33,106 bases of DNA from Microcaldota archaeon (GCA_016926175.1 JAFGPA010000034.1:1-33106), one strand, 5' to 3'. Shown: positions 1-8,589, numbered from the stretch's first letter. Program-made: numbers and translations. The notes: generated from the sequence alone by a model not told the origin.

Positions 1-1192
1 ATTTTCCTTCAGATGGTTTTTTTGCTTCAGGCATTGGTTTTTTAGTTTCTGAATCTGTTTTTTTGTCATTTTCTGAGAACGAGGTTTTAAGGCGTTCAAC
101 GATACTGTTTTTGGATTTTTTGTTGCTGGACCCTGCATGGGAAAGCTTTTTTTCAATAACATCGTCAAGAGACTTTTCCTGTTTTGGCTCTGAAACTTCC
201 TGCTCTTTTTGTTGTTTTGAGTTTTTTGCCATTTTGGCTTTTTGGCATTTTGATGCATCTGGTTTTTGTGATGCTTCGCTTTCAGCAACCTGGTCTGTTT
301 TTATTTCAATATAATCCCTTGCCCTGGCATCAAACTTCCGGATATAAAGGTATGGAACCTTCACCGCAGATCCATCCATTGGTATGATCATAGGGCCAAG
401 GTCTGTAGGTAGAATAAAGCCGGTATTTGCAATTGCAGGCGTGAATATTTGCTGAAGTTTGATCTCTGGCGGAAGAGGTATTACTATTTCGTTTGTTTTT
501 TGTTCGTTTGCACATTTTAGTTCGCCAGTATCTCTTTCCATGATAAGAACACTGGTGTCTGCGAGCATCAGTTTTTCACTTCTGAAGCCGCCGTGCGATT
601 TCTCAAATTCTTCTCTGCCCAGCTTCATCATTTTTCTTGCTGCCGGACTGATTTTTGTGCCGCCCTTATACATGCGGTCAAGATCAGAGATTTTTTCCGG
701 ATCGGCATTGTATGGCACGGATCTGAGGGAAAGGTCAGTTATGTGTTTTCCAACCCTAAGCTCTTCGGCATTGGGAAAAAGAAGATTCTGGGACTTGTCA
801 ACTGCCATTGGAATTCCCTGTGATCCGACAAAAAAATGGATTCCGCCGTCAGAATTTCTGGAAGCTGCAATGGCGGCGCTCCTTACAAATCCGGAATTTT
901 CAAAATTTGAAAAATCAGCCTCTGCAACTCTTTTTGGATCCCCTTTGACCAGGAGCTGATCGCCGATTTTAACTGCAACTATTTCATGACTGTTGAATTC
1001 CGGGTAATATACCTTTGCAACCCCTCCCCGGTTTTCCTTTGCTATTTTCAATATAAGCTCATCGGCAGTTGCCCCTTCATTGATGTGGGTGGAAAACTTC
1101 CTGCCATTCAGTGTTACAGTGGCCTTGACAAGAAGCGGCTTGTAGAATTTTGGCTGCACAATAGGCTGCAGTTGTAGTCGTAATCCTCCCAT
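1..1192 (-). CDS. Unknown protein, 3' end outside the window
   Basis: I do not recognise this gene. The reading frame stays open from the ATG at 1192 to the left edge (397 codons). The first ~310 residues look like a folded, mixed alpha/beta cytoplasmic protein. No signal peptide or membrane segment is seen. From about residue 315 it becomes a Lys/Glu/Ser/Gln-rich low-complexity tail, probably a flexible linker or extension. It follows thrS on the same strand after a 104-base gap that contains its own TATA-like box (1212-1225), centred about 27 nt before the ATG, so it is probably transcribed independently as a leaderless mRNA. Antisense open frames across this stretch are shorter and do not look like proteins. 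The existence of the gene is well supported; its function is unknown. Confidence 0.75.
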   Translation of the reverse strand, partial: MGGLRLQLQPIVQPKFYKPLLVKATVTLNGRKFSTHINEGATADELILKIAKENRGGVAKVYYPEFNSHEIVAVKIGDQLLVKGDPKRVAEADFSNFENSGFVRSAAIAASRNSDGGIHFFVGSQGIPMAVDKSQNLLFPNAEELRVGKHITDLSLRSVPYNADPEKISDLDRMYKGGTKISPAARKMMKLGREEFEKSHGGFRSEKLMLADTSVLIMERDTGELKCANEQKTNEIVIPLPPEIKLQQIFTPAIANTGFILPTDLGPMIIPMDGSAVKVPYLYIRKFDARARDYIEIKTDQVAESEASQKPDASKCQKAKMAKNSKQQKEQEVSEPKQEKSLDDVIEKKLSHAGSSNKKSKNSIVERLKTSFSENDKKTDSETKKPMPEAKKPSEGK

Positions 1193-1211
1193 AGGGCAAC
1201 GATTACTGTGT

Positions 1212-1225
1212 TTAATTTTATAAAG
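1212..1225 (-). promoter_or_regulatory. TATA-like promoter element of the left-edge gene
   Basis: On the minus strand the sequence reads GCTTTATAAAATTA, centred about 27 nt upstream of the ATG at 1192. This is the spacing expected for an archaeal TATA box driving a leaderless transcript. It lies in the gap between thrS and the next gene. Confidence 0.5.
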
Positions 1226-1296
1226 CTAGATGATAATTTCTGCGGAAATAAATATTGCATTTTTTTATTTATAAAGAAAAGGCCGGACAAAATTTT

Positions 1297-3171
1297 TCAT
1301 CTAAGTACCGGCAATTTACTCATCCGCATATTCAGGGAAAGCTTTTCGAATGGTTTTCCTTCATTTTCTTTTTCTATGATTTCAATGAGCTCGCTTTCAG
1401 TCATTTGTTTTTTTCCGCCGCTGCTACGAATCGTAACTGTGAGGCTGCCGGATTCTATTTCCTTATCGCCAATAACAGCTATATAGGGTATCCATTCTTT
1501 CTCAGCATCACGTATTTTCTTGCCCAGCGTCTCATCCCGGTCATCGCAGTCAACACGAAATCTGTGCTCAGCCAGCTTTTCTGCAAGTTTTAAGGCATGC
1601 TCTTTCTGTTTTTCAGAAACAGGAATAATCCTGAGTTGATTTGGAGAAAGCCATACCGGGAACATGCCTTTTTCACCTTTTTTCATTTTGAGTGCTTCTT
1701 TCTCCAGCAAAGCATAGATTACGCGTTCCAAGGAACCACTAAGCGAAGCATGCAGTATAAGAGGTCTTTTCTTTTCTCCGTTCTTGTCTATAAAGCTGAT
1801 ATCAAAAGTATCAGAGTTTTCAACATCTATCTGCACAGTAGATAACGCGCTTGCTTTTCCCATGACATCAACAAAATTAAATTCGAATTTCGTAATGAAA
1901 TAGGCATAGCGCTCTTTAAATATCTCGACAAGAATTGGCTTGCCGAATTTTTTTACCATGTTGACATACCATGGCTTGTTTTCATTGAAAAAGTCTTCCT
2001 GAACCCTGAAGCCAACCTCATAATCAAGATCCATCATTCGCATCCATTCCAGGCTGATGCCATATTGGTTTTCAAATTCAGCCTTGGCGCTTTCAGTATC
2101 TACGGTTAATGTATGCATATCCGGCATGGTAAATGCTCTTAATCTCTTGAGCCCTGCAAGTTCTCCGCTTTGTTCTCTGCGGAATGAGTATTTTGTTAGC
2201 TCGAAAATCTTGAGAGGCATAATTTTGTATGGAATTGTAGCATCATGCAACATGATGAATGAGCCGAAACATGCAGCGAATCTCAAAAACAGGGTTTTGT
2301 CTTCACTTAGAACAACATATTGCCTTGCAGGGAACCGGTTGAGGTATTTTTTAAGTGCCGGGTGTTCATAATCATACATTATGGGGGTTTCCACTTCCAT
2401 GGCGCCATAATTAACGCACCATTCCGTAATTGCCTTTTCCAGCAACGATTTCATTAGCCGTCCCTTTGGATAGAACCTGAAATTACCAGAATCGCTTCCG
2501 GGCTCATAATCAATAAGCTGATGATCTTTCATAAGCTGGATGTGCGGGGGTTCTTTATCATAGGCTCTTGTTTTTTTCGTTTCATATGTCATGAATTTTT
2601 TCAGATCAGGATATTTGCCATAATCAAATTCCCCGGTCTCATGAAGCTTTCCTTCCAGATCAAGGATGTAGAACTGGCTTTTGAGAGTATTTTCTGCTCT
2701 TAGGCTTGTTGAAACCGGTTCAACCTGGCTCGGCTTGACATCTACGCTTCCAGGACCATGAAACTCCCTTGACAGCTCTGACAGCGGATGGCCCTTGCAT
2801 TTCATTGTATATCCCTTATACCATCCAAACGGAGAATGTGACGTGGTATATCCTTTGCCATTCAGAAGTTCTTCTGCTTTGAAAATTACCTCTTTTGCTA
2901 TTTTTGGGGCAGATGGCTTTGAAGTAAGGTGAACCAGTGGATAAAGAAGGACATTCTTTATTTTGACCTGTTCTGCAACTTTGATTACTTCTTCAGCCAG
3001 TCTTGCGGAGGATGAAACGGCATCCTCATCGCCCTGTTCAACAGATGTGAATACGACCAACACTTCATCAAATCGTTTTTTTTCCTTTGATTTGATTTCT
3101 TCGGCATCCTTGACTGCTTTTTTCATGGGCTCTACTTCTATATAGTCAGAATGAATTGCAAGAATTCTCAT
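1297..3171 (-). CDS. thrS: Threonyl-tRNA synthetase, archaeal type
   Basis: Charges tRNA-Thr with threonine in the cytoplasm. The 624-residue length fits the archaeal form. Residues 1-140 (starting MRILAIHSDY) match the archaeal editing domain, which resembles D-aminoacyl-tRNA deacylase and removes mischarged serine; it replaces the bacterial TGS/N2 editing module. The class II catalytic core follows: motif 2 around YSFRREQSGELAGLKRLRAF and motif 3 around HASLSGSLERVIYALLE. The C-terminal ~100 residues form the anticodon-binding (HGTP) domain. The start lies only 5 bases after the stop of the LAGLIDADG-like gene, so the two are almost certainly co-transcribed. Nothing is missing. Confidence 0.95.
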   Translation of the reverse strand: MRILAIHSDYIEVEPMKKAVKDAEEIKSKEKKRFDEVLVVFTSVEQGDEDAVSSSARLAEEVIKVAEQVKIKNVLLYPLVHLTSKPSAPKIAKEVIFKAEELLNGKGYTTSHSPFGWYKGYTMKCKGHPLSELSREFHGPGSVDVKPSQVEPVSTSLRAENTLKSQFYILDLEGKLHETGEFDYGKYPDLKKFMTYETKKTRAYDKEPPHIQLMKDHQLIDYEPGSDSGNFRFYPKGRLMKSLLEKAITEWCVNYGAMEVETPIMYDYEHPALKKYLNRFPARQYVVLSEDKTLFLRFAACFGSFIMLHDATIPYKIMPLKIFELTKYSFRREQSGELAGLKRLRAFTMPDMHTLTVDTESAKAEFENQYGISLEWMRMMDLDYEVGFRVQEDFFNENKPWYVNMVKKFGKPILVEIFKERYAYFITKFEFNFVDVMGKASALSTVQIDVENSDTFDISFIDKNGEKKRPLILHASLSGSLERVIYALLEKEALKMKKGEKGMFPVWLSPNQLRIIPVSEKQKEHALKLAEKLAEHRFRVDCDDRDETLGKKIRDAEKEWIPYIAVIGDKEIESGSLTVTIRSSGGKKQMTESELIEIIEKENEGKPFEKLSLNMRMSKLPVLR

Positions 3172-3176
3172 TTGTC

Positions 3177-3674
3177 TCAGCTCTTGATGTAATCAAACAC
3201 TTTATGATCCTTATATATCTTCACATAGTTTTTTATGAATGTAAGAAATATTGCAGGCCTCTCTATAATCAGCTTCGGACCGCGTTTTCTTGCGCCAAAG
3301 CCGAGCCTGAGCAGCATTATTTCATCTTCAGGAGTGAATTTCTTCAGGAAAACTATCCCTTTTTCATCAATCTGCCCTGTTGCATCGAACATGCCTGCAA
3401 GATAACTGGCAGCATATTCATTGAGGTACCTGAAGCGTTCAAGTTGTTCCTTTTCTATCTGCTGAAAAAATTTCCGGTATGCAGAATGGTAAAAATAGAC
3501 CTTATTATCATCCGAAAGCATTCTGTCTGAAGAAGAAAGCTGTTTGTCCAGAATTTCCCTGGTGAAAACAGAAACGACCGGCTCATCGCCCCTAACGCCA
3601 ACGCCCTCAGACGTGCGGTTCTTTCGCCAAAGTCCGATGATGTAGGAAAGTTCCGGAGTAAGTTTTATTTTCAT
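3177..3674 (-). CDS. Stand-alone LAGLIDADG-fold protein, probably nuclease-dead
   Basis: A 165-residue protein with two spaced motifs resembling the helices of LAGLIDADG homing endonucleases: LSYIIGLWRKNR (residues 9-20) and YLAGMFDATGQID (91-103). In active enzymes the eighth position of each motif is the metal-binding Asp/Glu. Here those positions are Asn19 and Thr99, so cleavage activity is unlikely. It is not inserted in another gene and sits 5 bases upstream of thrS and 21 bases downstream of another small gene, in an apparently stable operon. This suggests a domesticated DNA- or RNA-binding protein, as happened in bacterial WhiA. The family assignment rests on motif reading only and the function is unknown. 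Confidence 0.65.
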   Translation of the reverse strand: MKIKLTPELSYIIGLWRKNRTSEGVGVRGDEPVVSVFTREILDKQLSSSDRMLSDDNKVYFYHSAYRKFFQQIEKEQLERFRYLNEYAASYLAGMFDATGQIDEKGIVFLKKFTPEDEIMLLRLGFGARKRGPKLIIERPAIFLTFIKNYVKIYKDHKVFDYIKS

Positions 3675-3695
3675 CGAAACCCCTCAATAAAGAGT

Positions 3696-4154
3696 TTATG
3701 CTTTCAGTTTTTTCTTGTCGTTTTGAAACGATACTGATTTTTTCTTTGGAATGGGGATCTCCACTCTCCTTGTGCCCTCAACGAATTCTTTTATTTCTCC
3801 TGCAAGCAATTCATCCAGCTGTACTGTGAACCAGCGCTGTGCCTTGTCTGAAACATATGCCCGTTTGAATATAAGCGCTATTTCTTCCTGCTCTTTGACT
3901 GTAAATGGATTCTGGTCTTCTTCAATCCTTTTTTCTGCTTTTTTAAGGAGTTCTCCAAATTTCTGAATGTCGCTTTCTGGTGCGCCGCCTGCGCTGAGAG
4001 CACTGAGAATGCCTTTTGCAAGGACTGCGTTTCTTTTGCCGGTGCGCTGAAGGAGATTGTCGAGTTTTTTCAGATCTACAGCTGCAAGGCCCCCTTTTTT
4101 TGCAGCTTCTAACACTCTTCGTGCAAATTGGAAAAACCCTCCAATGAATTTCAT
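3696..4154 (-). CDS. Unknown helical protein, first gene of the thrS operon
   Basis: I do not recognise this 152-residue protein. It is rich in Lys, Glu, Ala and Leu, predicted mostly alpha-helical, and ends in a basic tail (KKKLKA). No signal peptide, membrane span or cysteine motif is visible. It is the first of three tightly packed minus-strand genes ending with thrS. A TATA-like box (minus strand TTTATTAATTTTA, centred near 4180) lies about 26 nt upstream of the ATG, fitting a leaderless start. The divergent purM begins 79 bases away with its own box. Confidence 0.7.
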   Translation of the reverse strand: MKFIGGFFQFARRVLEAAKKGGLAAVDLKKLDNLLQRTGKRNAVLAKGILSALSAGGAPESDIQKFGELLKKAEKRIEEDQNPFTVKEQEEIALIFKRAYVSDKAQRWFTVQLDELLAGEIKEFVEGTRRVEIPIPKKKSVSFQNDKKKLKA

Positions 4155-4232
4155 AGAGAAGAAACGCGCATAAAATTAATAAACTGTTTGAAAAGGCAAG
4201 CAATAAAAAAGCAAAAGCCCATTTCAATACTG

Positions 4233-5204
4233 ATGAAATACCAGGTTAATGTGGGAGAGGTCAGAAAAATACAGGATACTATATGGAATCAGATCCGGTC
4301 CACTTTTGAATACAGAAAAGGATATGGAGAAGCACTGCCGGTTTTCGGCCACTATGGAGGGATATTCAGATGCGGAAACGACAAACTTGTCATTCATACA
4401 GATGGCGTTGGAACAAAATTGCTTGTGGCAGAACAGCTTGGAAAATATGATACAGTAGGCATTGATGCGATTGCCATGTCAGTTAATGACATACTTTGTG
4501 TTGGCGCACAGCCTTTGGTATGTGTGGATTATATTGCACTTGCAAAAGAAGACAACGAGATGATTTCAGAGCTTATGAAGGGGCTCGTGAAGGGCGCAAA
4601 AGAATCAAGCATGGCAATCATAGGCGGAGAAACTGCCATTGTTCCTGATCTTCTGAAGAAAGGGGCATTTGACCTTACAGTAACCGCAGTAGGAAAAATA
4701 CAGAAACTTGTACTTGGAAATGAAATTGTAAATGGGGATGTTATCGTAGGGCTGGAAAGTTCCGGAATACATTCCAACGGCTACACCCTTGCAAGGAAAC
4801 TCCTGAATATACGAAAATGGGGAGAGGAAATGCTTAAACCAACAAGAATTTATGCAAATCCGGTTCTTGAAATGATAGATGCCTGCGATGTCCATGGAAT
4901 TGCGCATATAACAGGGGGCGCATTTTCCAAATTAACAAGGCTCAATAAGGAAGTCGGATATTCGCTTGATGACCTTCCTGAGCCTCCGCCCATATTCCTG
5001 GAAATGGGAAAGAAGGTGAATGAATTTGACATGTACAGGACATTCAATATGGGTGTCGGAATGGCAGTCATACTTCCTGAAGATCGTGCTGATACTATCA
5101 TCAACATTGCCAACAAACACGAAGTTGAGGCAAATGTTATTGGGAAAATTACGGACAAGAAAGGCGTCTGGATAAAAGGCAGGAATATTGCCTACGAGGG
5201 ATAA
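4233..5204 (+). CDS. purM: Phosphoribosylformylglycinamidine cyclo-ligase (AIR synthetase)
   Basis: Catalyses ATP-dependent ring closure of FGAM to 5-aminoimidazole ribonucleotide, step five of de novo purine synthesis. Family signatures are clear: IHTDGVGTK near the N-terminus, IGIDAIAMSVNDILCVGAQP, the GGETAIVPDL loop, GLESSGIHSNGYTLAR and GIAHITGGAF. The 323-residue length is slightly short but normal. I start at MKYQVN rather than at the in-frame ATG at 4128, because the upstream 35 residues overlap the divergent gene and an A/T-rich TATA-like element (4200-4211) lies about 27 nt before 4233. The lipoprotein gene starts one base after its stop, so the two probably share a transcript. No other purine gene is present here. 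Confidence 0.93.
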   Translation: MKYQVNVGEVRKIQDTIWNQIRSTFEYRKGYGEALPVFGHYGGIFRCGNDKLVIHTDGVGTKLLVAEQLGKYDTVGIDAIAMSVNDILCVGAQPLVCVDYIALAKEDNEMISELMKGLVKGAKESSMAIIGGETAIVPDLLKKGAFDLTVTAVGKIQKLVLGNEIVNGDVIVGLESSGIHSNGYTLARKLLNIRKWGEEMLKPTRIYANPVLEMIDACDVHGIAHITGGAFSKLTRLNKEVGYSLDDLPEPPPIFLEMGKKVNEFDMYRTFNMGVGMAVILPEDRADTIINIANKHEVEANVIGKITDKKGVWIKGRNIAYEG

Positions 5205-5205
5205 A

Positions 5206-5745
5206 ATGAAATTTTTAGCTTGTATATTATTGATAGGTTTGGTTTTGGCCGGGTGTACTTCAGAAGCGCCTGCTGAAAATGATGAGGGAGTAGTTCCTGA
5301 AGAAGAAATTACCGATGAACCTGTAGTGGCTGAAGAACCTGAAGAGATCCTGAAAGAGGAGGTCCAGGAACCTGAACTGCCCCAAGCTGAAGAATCGCCT
5401 GCAACCCAGAATGAGTGTTCAACTCTTGCTCCGGACTGTTATTCCTGTGTAGCAAAGAAAGGATGCGGCTGGTGCAAGACAAGCAATTCATGCTTCAGCG
5501 GAACTTCTGCAGGACCAGCAGTAAGTTCCTGCGAACCGGCAGACTGGGCATATGATGAAATTGCATGCCAGGGCCCAAAGGGCGGCAAAACATGTGAGGC
5601 ACAGTACAATTGCGCTGACTGCCTTACAGGTGCAGGATGCAAATGGTGCATTCAGGGATCTCTGTGCGCTTCCGCCGATTCAGAAATGGAATGTTTCGGA
5701 GGCTGGCTTACAGAGTCATTCAGATGCAACTACGCATCAAGATGA
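5206..5745 (+). CDS. Lipoprotein with two PSI-like cysteine-rich domains
   Basis: A 179-residue exported protein. Residues 1-17 form a short lipoprotein signal peptide ending in the lipobox LAGC, so the mature protein should be lipid-anchored outside the membrane. A Glu/Pro-rich acidic spacer follows. Then come two cysteine-rich modules, CYSCVAKKGCGWC and CADCLTGAGCKWC with flanking cysteines, matching the plexin-semaphorin-integrin (PSI) pattern C..C......CxWC.....C. PSI domains are small disulfide-bonded modules that position extracellular binding domains; here they are the only folded part. The start is the ATG one base after the purM stop. The gene is convergent with dph6 and overlaps it by 9 bases. 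The ligand is unknown. Confidence 0.85.
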   Translation: MKFLACILLIGLVLAGCTSEAPAENDEGVVPEEEITDEPVVAEEPEEILKEEVQEPELPQAEESPATQNECSTLAPDCYSCVAKKGCGWCKTSNSCFSGTSAGPAVSSCEPADWAYDEIACQGPKGGKTCEAQYNCADCLTGAGCKWCIQGSLCASADSEMECFGGWLTESFRCNYASR

Positions 5746-6375
5746 TTTTTCCTTTATTTCTATTTCTTTTATTTTGGCTATGCCCCTGACCCCGTCAAAT
5801 GATTTGTCCCAGGATTTTATAACGATTCTTTTTTTGAAGAAAGGAGCATATGTCACAAATGTCTCACCCTCTCCTCCTTCAAGAAGCAGGTGGATGCCTG
5901 ACAGTCTGGCATCGACAATCTTCTGAAAAGGCTGTCCGAGAAATTTTTCATCCAGGCCTTCTGCAGACACTGCAGTAACATAGACTTCGAAATCCCGGAT
6001 TTCTTCCAGAATTTCCTTTTCCCTGTGCCAAAGAGGGGCGTAGGCAGGAATTCCGAGTTCTGCAGCGACAGAATCGATTCTTTTTTTCTGGTATTGGCTT
6101 GCAATTGCTCCGGTAACAATGCCTTTTACCTGAAGCTGCCTTAATTTTTCAATCAATTTGCCCCTCCAGTTTTCTTCAGTAGTTTCTACAAATTCCTGCG
6201 GCAGTTCCATTGCCTGTGCCTGGTATTTGGTAAATTCAATATTGGGATGATGAAACATCATGGAATATTCCGGGGGCTTGACAGTAACCAGAATAGGATC
6301 GAATCCTTGCTTCAGAGTCCATGAAGTGGCAAGAACACTGTCTTTGCCTCCTGAAAAAAGAACTGCTACGCGCAT
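5737..6375 (-). CDS. dph6: Diphthine-ammonia ligase (Dph6-like PP-loop ATPase)
   Basis: Last enzyme of diphthamide formation on elongation factor 2: it activates diphthine with ATP and amidates it with ammonium. The protein (212 residues) has the N-terminal PP-loop SGGKDSVLA at residues 9-17, followed by the family pattern GAIASQYQKKRIDSVAAELG and the C-terminal GEGETFVTYAP segment typical of the ATP_bind_4/Dph6 family. The divergent HAD gene starts 34 bases away. The two promoters must therefore interleave: TATA-like sequences for each gene fall near 6383 (plus) and 6401 (minus). It overlaps the PSI lipoprotein gene end to end. Confidence 0.88.
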   Translation of the reverse strand: MRVAVLFSGGKDSVLATSWTLKQGFDPILVTVKPPEYSMMFHHPNIEFTKYQAQAMELPQEFVETTEENWRGKLIEKLRQLQVKGIVTGAIASQYQKKRIDSVAAELGIPAYAPLWHREKEILEEIRDFEVYVTAVSAEGLDEKFLGQPFQKIVDARLSGIHLLLEGGEGETFVTYAPFFKKRIVIKSWDKSFDGVRGIAKIKEIEIKEKSS

Positions 6376-6408
6376 AATCTAAAATAAGTGAGCTAGGATA
6401 TTAAAGCC

Positions 6409-7161
6409 ATGAAGACGGTTATTTTCGACCTGGATGGTACCATATTTCTTGGCAAAACGGCCATTCCGGGAGCCAGAGAAAAAATTGAAGAGCTCAGGTC
6501 AAATGGAGTCAGAACTTTGTTTTTGACAAATGCGGGAACGCGCACCAGAAAGGGAGTTAAGGAAAAACTTGCAAAGATGGGATTTGAGATTAATGAGCCG
6601 GAAATATACACAGGGGCCTATTCCCTTGCAAGGTATCTTGCCGGCAATCACCCTGGCAAAAAGGCATATGTTGTAGGCGAAACAGGACTGGTTGAAGAAC
6701 TTGAAAATGCAGGCATCAAAATTGCCAGGGAGGATTCAGATATCGTAGCTGCAAGCCTTGACAGGAGGTTTACATACAAAAAACTCGCTATGGCACAACG
6801 GCTTTTGCTGCATGGTGCAGTTCTAGTGGCAACCAATTATGACTACACCTTTCCTGTTGAAGGCGGCGTACGGCCAGGCGCGGGTTCAATAGTAGCGGCA
6901 ATTGAAGCTGCTTCAGGAAAAAAAGCCATCTCCATTGGAAAGCCCGGCACATATGGCTTTGAGCTGATGCAAAGGGAAAGAGGAATCAAAAGGGAAGAGA
7001 CAATGTTTGTCGGTGACAGGATTGATACGGATATTGCATTTGCAAGGAACTGCGGGATAAGGTGCGCACTGGTACTTACAGGAGTATCAAAAAATAAGGA
7101 CATAAAAAAAATAAAACCGGATTATGTGTTTGATTCAATAGCAGATTTCACTCTTCCATGA
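6409..7161 (+). CDS. HAD-superfamily phosphatase, NagD-like subfamily IIA
   Basis: A 250-residue HAD hydrolase. Motif I is FDLDGTIF (nucleophile and acid Asp), motif II is FLTNAGTRT, the cap domain follows, and motifs III/IV appear as GKPGTYGFELM and FVGDRIDTDIAFA. The C2-type cap between motifs II and III places it in subfamily IIA with NagD and phosphoglycolate/p-nitrophenyl phosphatases. The physiological substrate (sugar phosphate, phosphoglycolate or nucleotide) cannot be read from sequence. It is transcribed divergently from dph6 and its 3' end overlaps the convergent zinc-ribbon gene by 14 bases. Confidence 0.88.
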   Translation: MKTVIFDLDGTIFLGKTAIPGAREKIEELRSNGVRTLFLTNAGTRTRKGVKEKLAKMGFEINEPEIYTGAYSLARYLAGNHPGKKAYVVGETGLVEELENAGIKIAREDSDIVAASLDRRFTYKKLAMAQRLLLHGAVLVATNYDYTFPVEGGVRPGAGSIVAAIEAASGKKAISIGKPGTYGFELMQRERGIKREETMFVGDRIDTDIAFARNCGIRCALVLTGVSKNKDIKKIKPDYVFDSIADFTLP

Positions 7162-7423
7162 TGTCCTGAAGGGTGTTTCTTGGCGTCTCGCTTGGAGTCC
7201 CAAAAATGCTGTCATCAAAGCTGTAGTTCGATGACGGAGGTTCCGCCTGACGCATTTCCTTTGCAGCTTCTTTCTCTATTACGTTGAAGTTTATCTGCAG
7301 GGAGTTTCCGCAGGAACATTTGCCTGACAGGAGGAAATCCCTAAGGTCAAACTGGCTTTGTATATACACTGTGGATTCATTCCCACAACCTGAACATTTG
7401 ATGCTTCTCCGGAGGTCTGTCAT
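7148..7423 (-). CDS. Small zinc-ribbon protein of unknown function
   Basis: A 91-residue protein with an N-terminal CxxC (KCSGCGNE) and a second pair CSC about 24 residues later, which together could bind one zinc ion. The second half is polar and probably disordered, ending in an acidic helix. It lies 26 bases downstream of the 5-formyl-THF cyclo-ligase gene on the same strand and may be co-transcribed with it. I do not recognise a family; candidates are nucleic-acid-binding zinc ribbons or a metal-binding accessory protein. Confidence 0.7.
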   Translation of the reverse strand: MTDLRRSIKCSGCGNESTVYIQSQFDLRDFLLSGKCSCGNSLQINFNVIEKEAAKEMRQAEPPSSNYSFDDSIFGTPSETPRNTLQDIMEE

Positions 7424-7449
7424 CTGATCACCACTGTTTATTACTGCTT

Positions 7450-7974
7450 CTACTTTATTATTCTTTGTTCTGTGATGATCTCGTTCATCGGAACATCGTC
7501 TTCATGGGTTGGAAGCTGATTGAATATCTGGAATTCATAGCAGATTCCGATACGATAGACTTTTGTTTTCTTCAGATATTTGTCATAGTAGCCCTTGCCA
7601 TAGCCAACCCTGTGCATGCATCTTCCGAAAGCAATGCCCGGAACAATGACCAGGCCAGGTTCCAGTGGTACCTTTTCCCTTGGCTCTGGAATGCCGTATT
7701 TTCCTTCAATCAAATCATCTGAAAATTCGCAGAATTCAATATTTTCATTTGTAACTGGCACGGCAACTTTTTTCCCTAGTTTTATTGCTTCATGGATCAT
7801 TTCCAATGTTGGAACTTCGCTGCCTTTGGAGAGGTAGAAGCCCACCACCTGCGCCTGTTTGAATTTTTCTGTTGAAAACAGGTTTTGCATGATTTTCCTG
7901 CTATGGGAAAGAGACTCTTCCTTTGAAAGCTTGTTTCTTTTTTCGAGCATGCCCTTCCTCATAATATGCTTCAT
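7450..7974 (-). CDS. 5-formyltetrahydrofolate cyclo-ligase family protein
   Basis: Converts 5-formyl-THF to 5,10-methenyl-THF with ATP, recycling stored folate. The 174-residue protein carries the family pattern: an N-terminal basic helix (MRKGMLEKRNKL), GFYLSKGSEVPT, the VPGIAFGRCMHRVGYGKGYY motif with the GYGKGYYD loop, and a C-terminal DVPMNEIITE motif. The start could be this ATG or the in-frame one four codons later. The ATG at 7974 is 26 nt from an A/T element centred at 8000, which is also 26 nt from the divergent HD gene. Confidence 0.88.
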   Translation of the reverse strand: MKHIMRKGMLEKRNKLSKEESLSHSRKIMQNLFSTEKFKQAQVVGFYLSKGSEVPTLEMIHEAIKLGKKVAVPVTNENIEFCEFSDDLIEGKYGIPEPREKVPLEPGLVIVPGIAFGRCMHRVGYGKGYYDKYLKKTKVYRIGICYEFQIFNQLPTHEDDVPMNEIITEQRIIK

Positions 7975-7993
7975 GATTTCCTATTATTTAGAA

Positions 7994-8006
7994 GAATTAA
8001 AAATAG
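7994..8006. promoter_or_regulatory. Shared TATA-like element between divergent genes
   Basis: The A/T-rich core TTAAAAATA is centred at 8000. It is 26 nt from the ATG at 7974 (minus) and 26 nt from the ATG at 8026 (plus). A second A/T stretch near 7985 could serve the alternative starts at 7962 and 8011. Confidence 0.4.
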
Positions 8007-8025
8007 CTCCATGGAAAGAAGAATC

Positions 8026-8589
8026 ATGGAATCTGTTACTAAGTATATTTACGAAGCCGGGATGCTGAAAAGAGTTGCAAGGTCAGGATGGTGGGCTGAA
8101 AAAGTGAAACAGCCTGAATCAGTAGCAGACCATTGCTTCAGGGCAGCGATAATTGGATTTTTGCTTGCAAGGATGGAGGGAAAGTCGGAGGATATTGCCA
8201 GGAAAATCTGCACTGCGCTGGTTTTCCATGACATGCATGAAACAAGGATACAGGATCTGAACAAGATTGCAGCAGGATATGTTGATGTGAAAGGCGTTGG
8301 GAAGAAAATCGAGGAAGACCAGGCTGCTCCAATGCCTGAAGAAATAAGAAAATCTGTCTTAGGTGTTTTGGAATTGACAGAAGATGAGGAAACGATAAAG
8401 CATGATGCTGATGCCCTTGAATGCGCTTTCCAGGCAAAGGAGTATGCAGAGATCGGCCACGCAGGGGCGCAGAGCTGGATTGAAAATATAGGGCCGAGAC
8501 TGAAGACGAAAAGCGGAAAGGAGATTTATGAAAAACTGAAAACGACCAGCTCCAACTCATGGTGGGAAGGCCTGAAGAAGATAGATTAG
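8026..8589 (+). CDS. HD-domain phosphohydrolase (HDDC2/YfbR-like 5'-nucleotidase)
   Basis: A roughly 187-residue HD-domain protein. It shows PESVADHCFRAA (first His), FHDMHE (the HD pair) and HDADALECA (last Asp), in the order of the HDDC2/YfbR family, which removes 5'-phosphate from deoxynucleoside monophosphates in a metal-dependent manner. The N-terminus GMLKRVARSGW is also typical. I prefer the ATG at 8026 because homologues begin about ten residues before GMLKR and a TATA-like box sits 26 nt upstream; ATGs at 8011 and 7966 are in frame. Substrate specificity is inferred from the family. Confidence 0.8.
   Translation: MESVTKYIYEAGMLKRVARSGWWAEKVKQPESVADHCFRAAIIGFLLARMEGKSEDIARKICTALVFHDMHETRIQDLNKIAAGYVDVKGVGKKIEEDQAAPMPEEIRKSVLGVLELTEDEETIKHDADALECAFQAKEYAEIGHAGAQSWIENIGPRLKTKSGKEIYEKLKTTSSNSWWEGLKKID

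Noticed and set aside
459-959. Open frame of 166 codons on the plus strand
   Set aside because: It is antisense to the left-edge gene, whose frame is open for 397 codons; the translated product has no protein-like pattern and no promoter or ribosome site precedes it.
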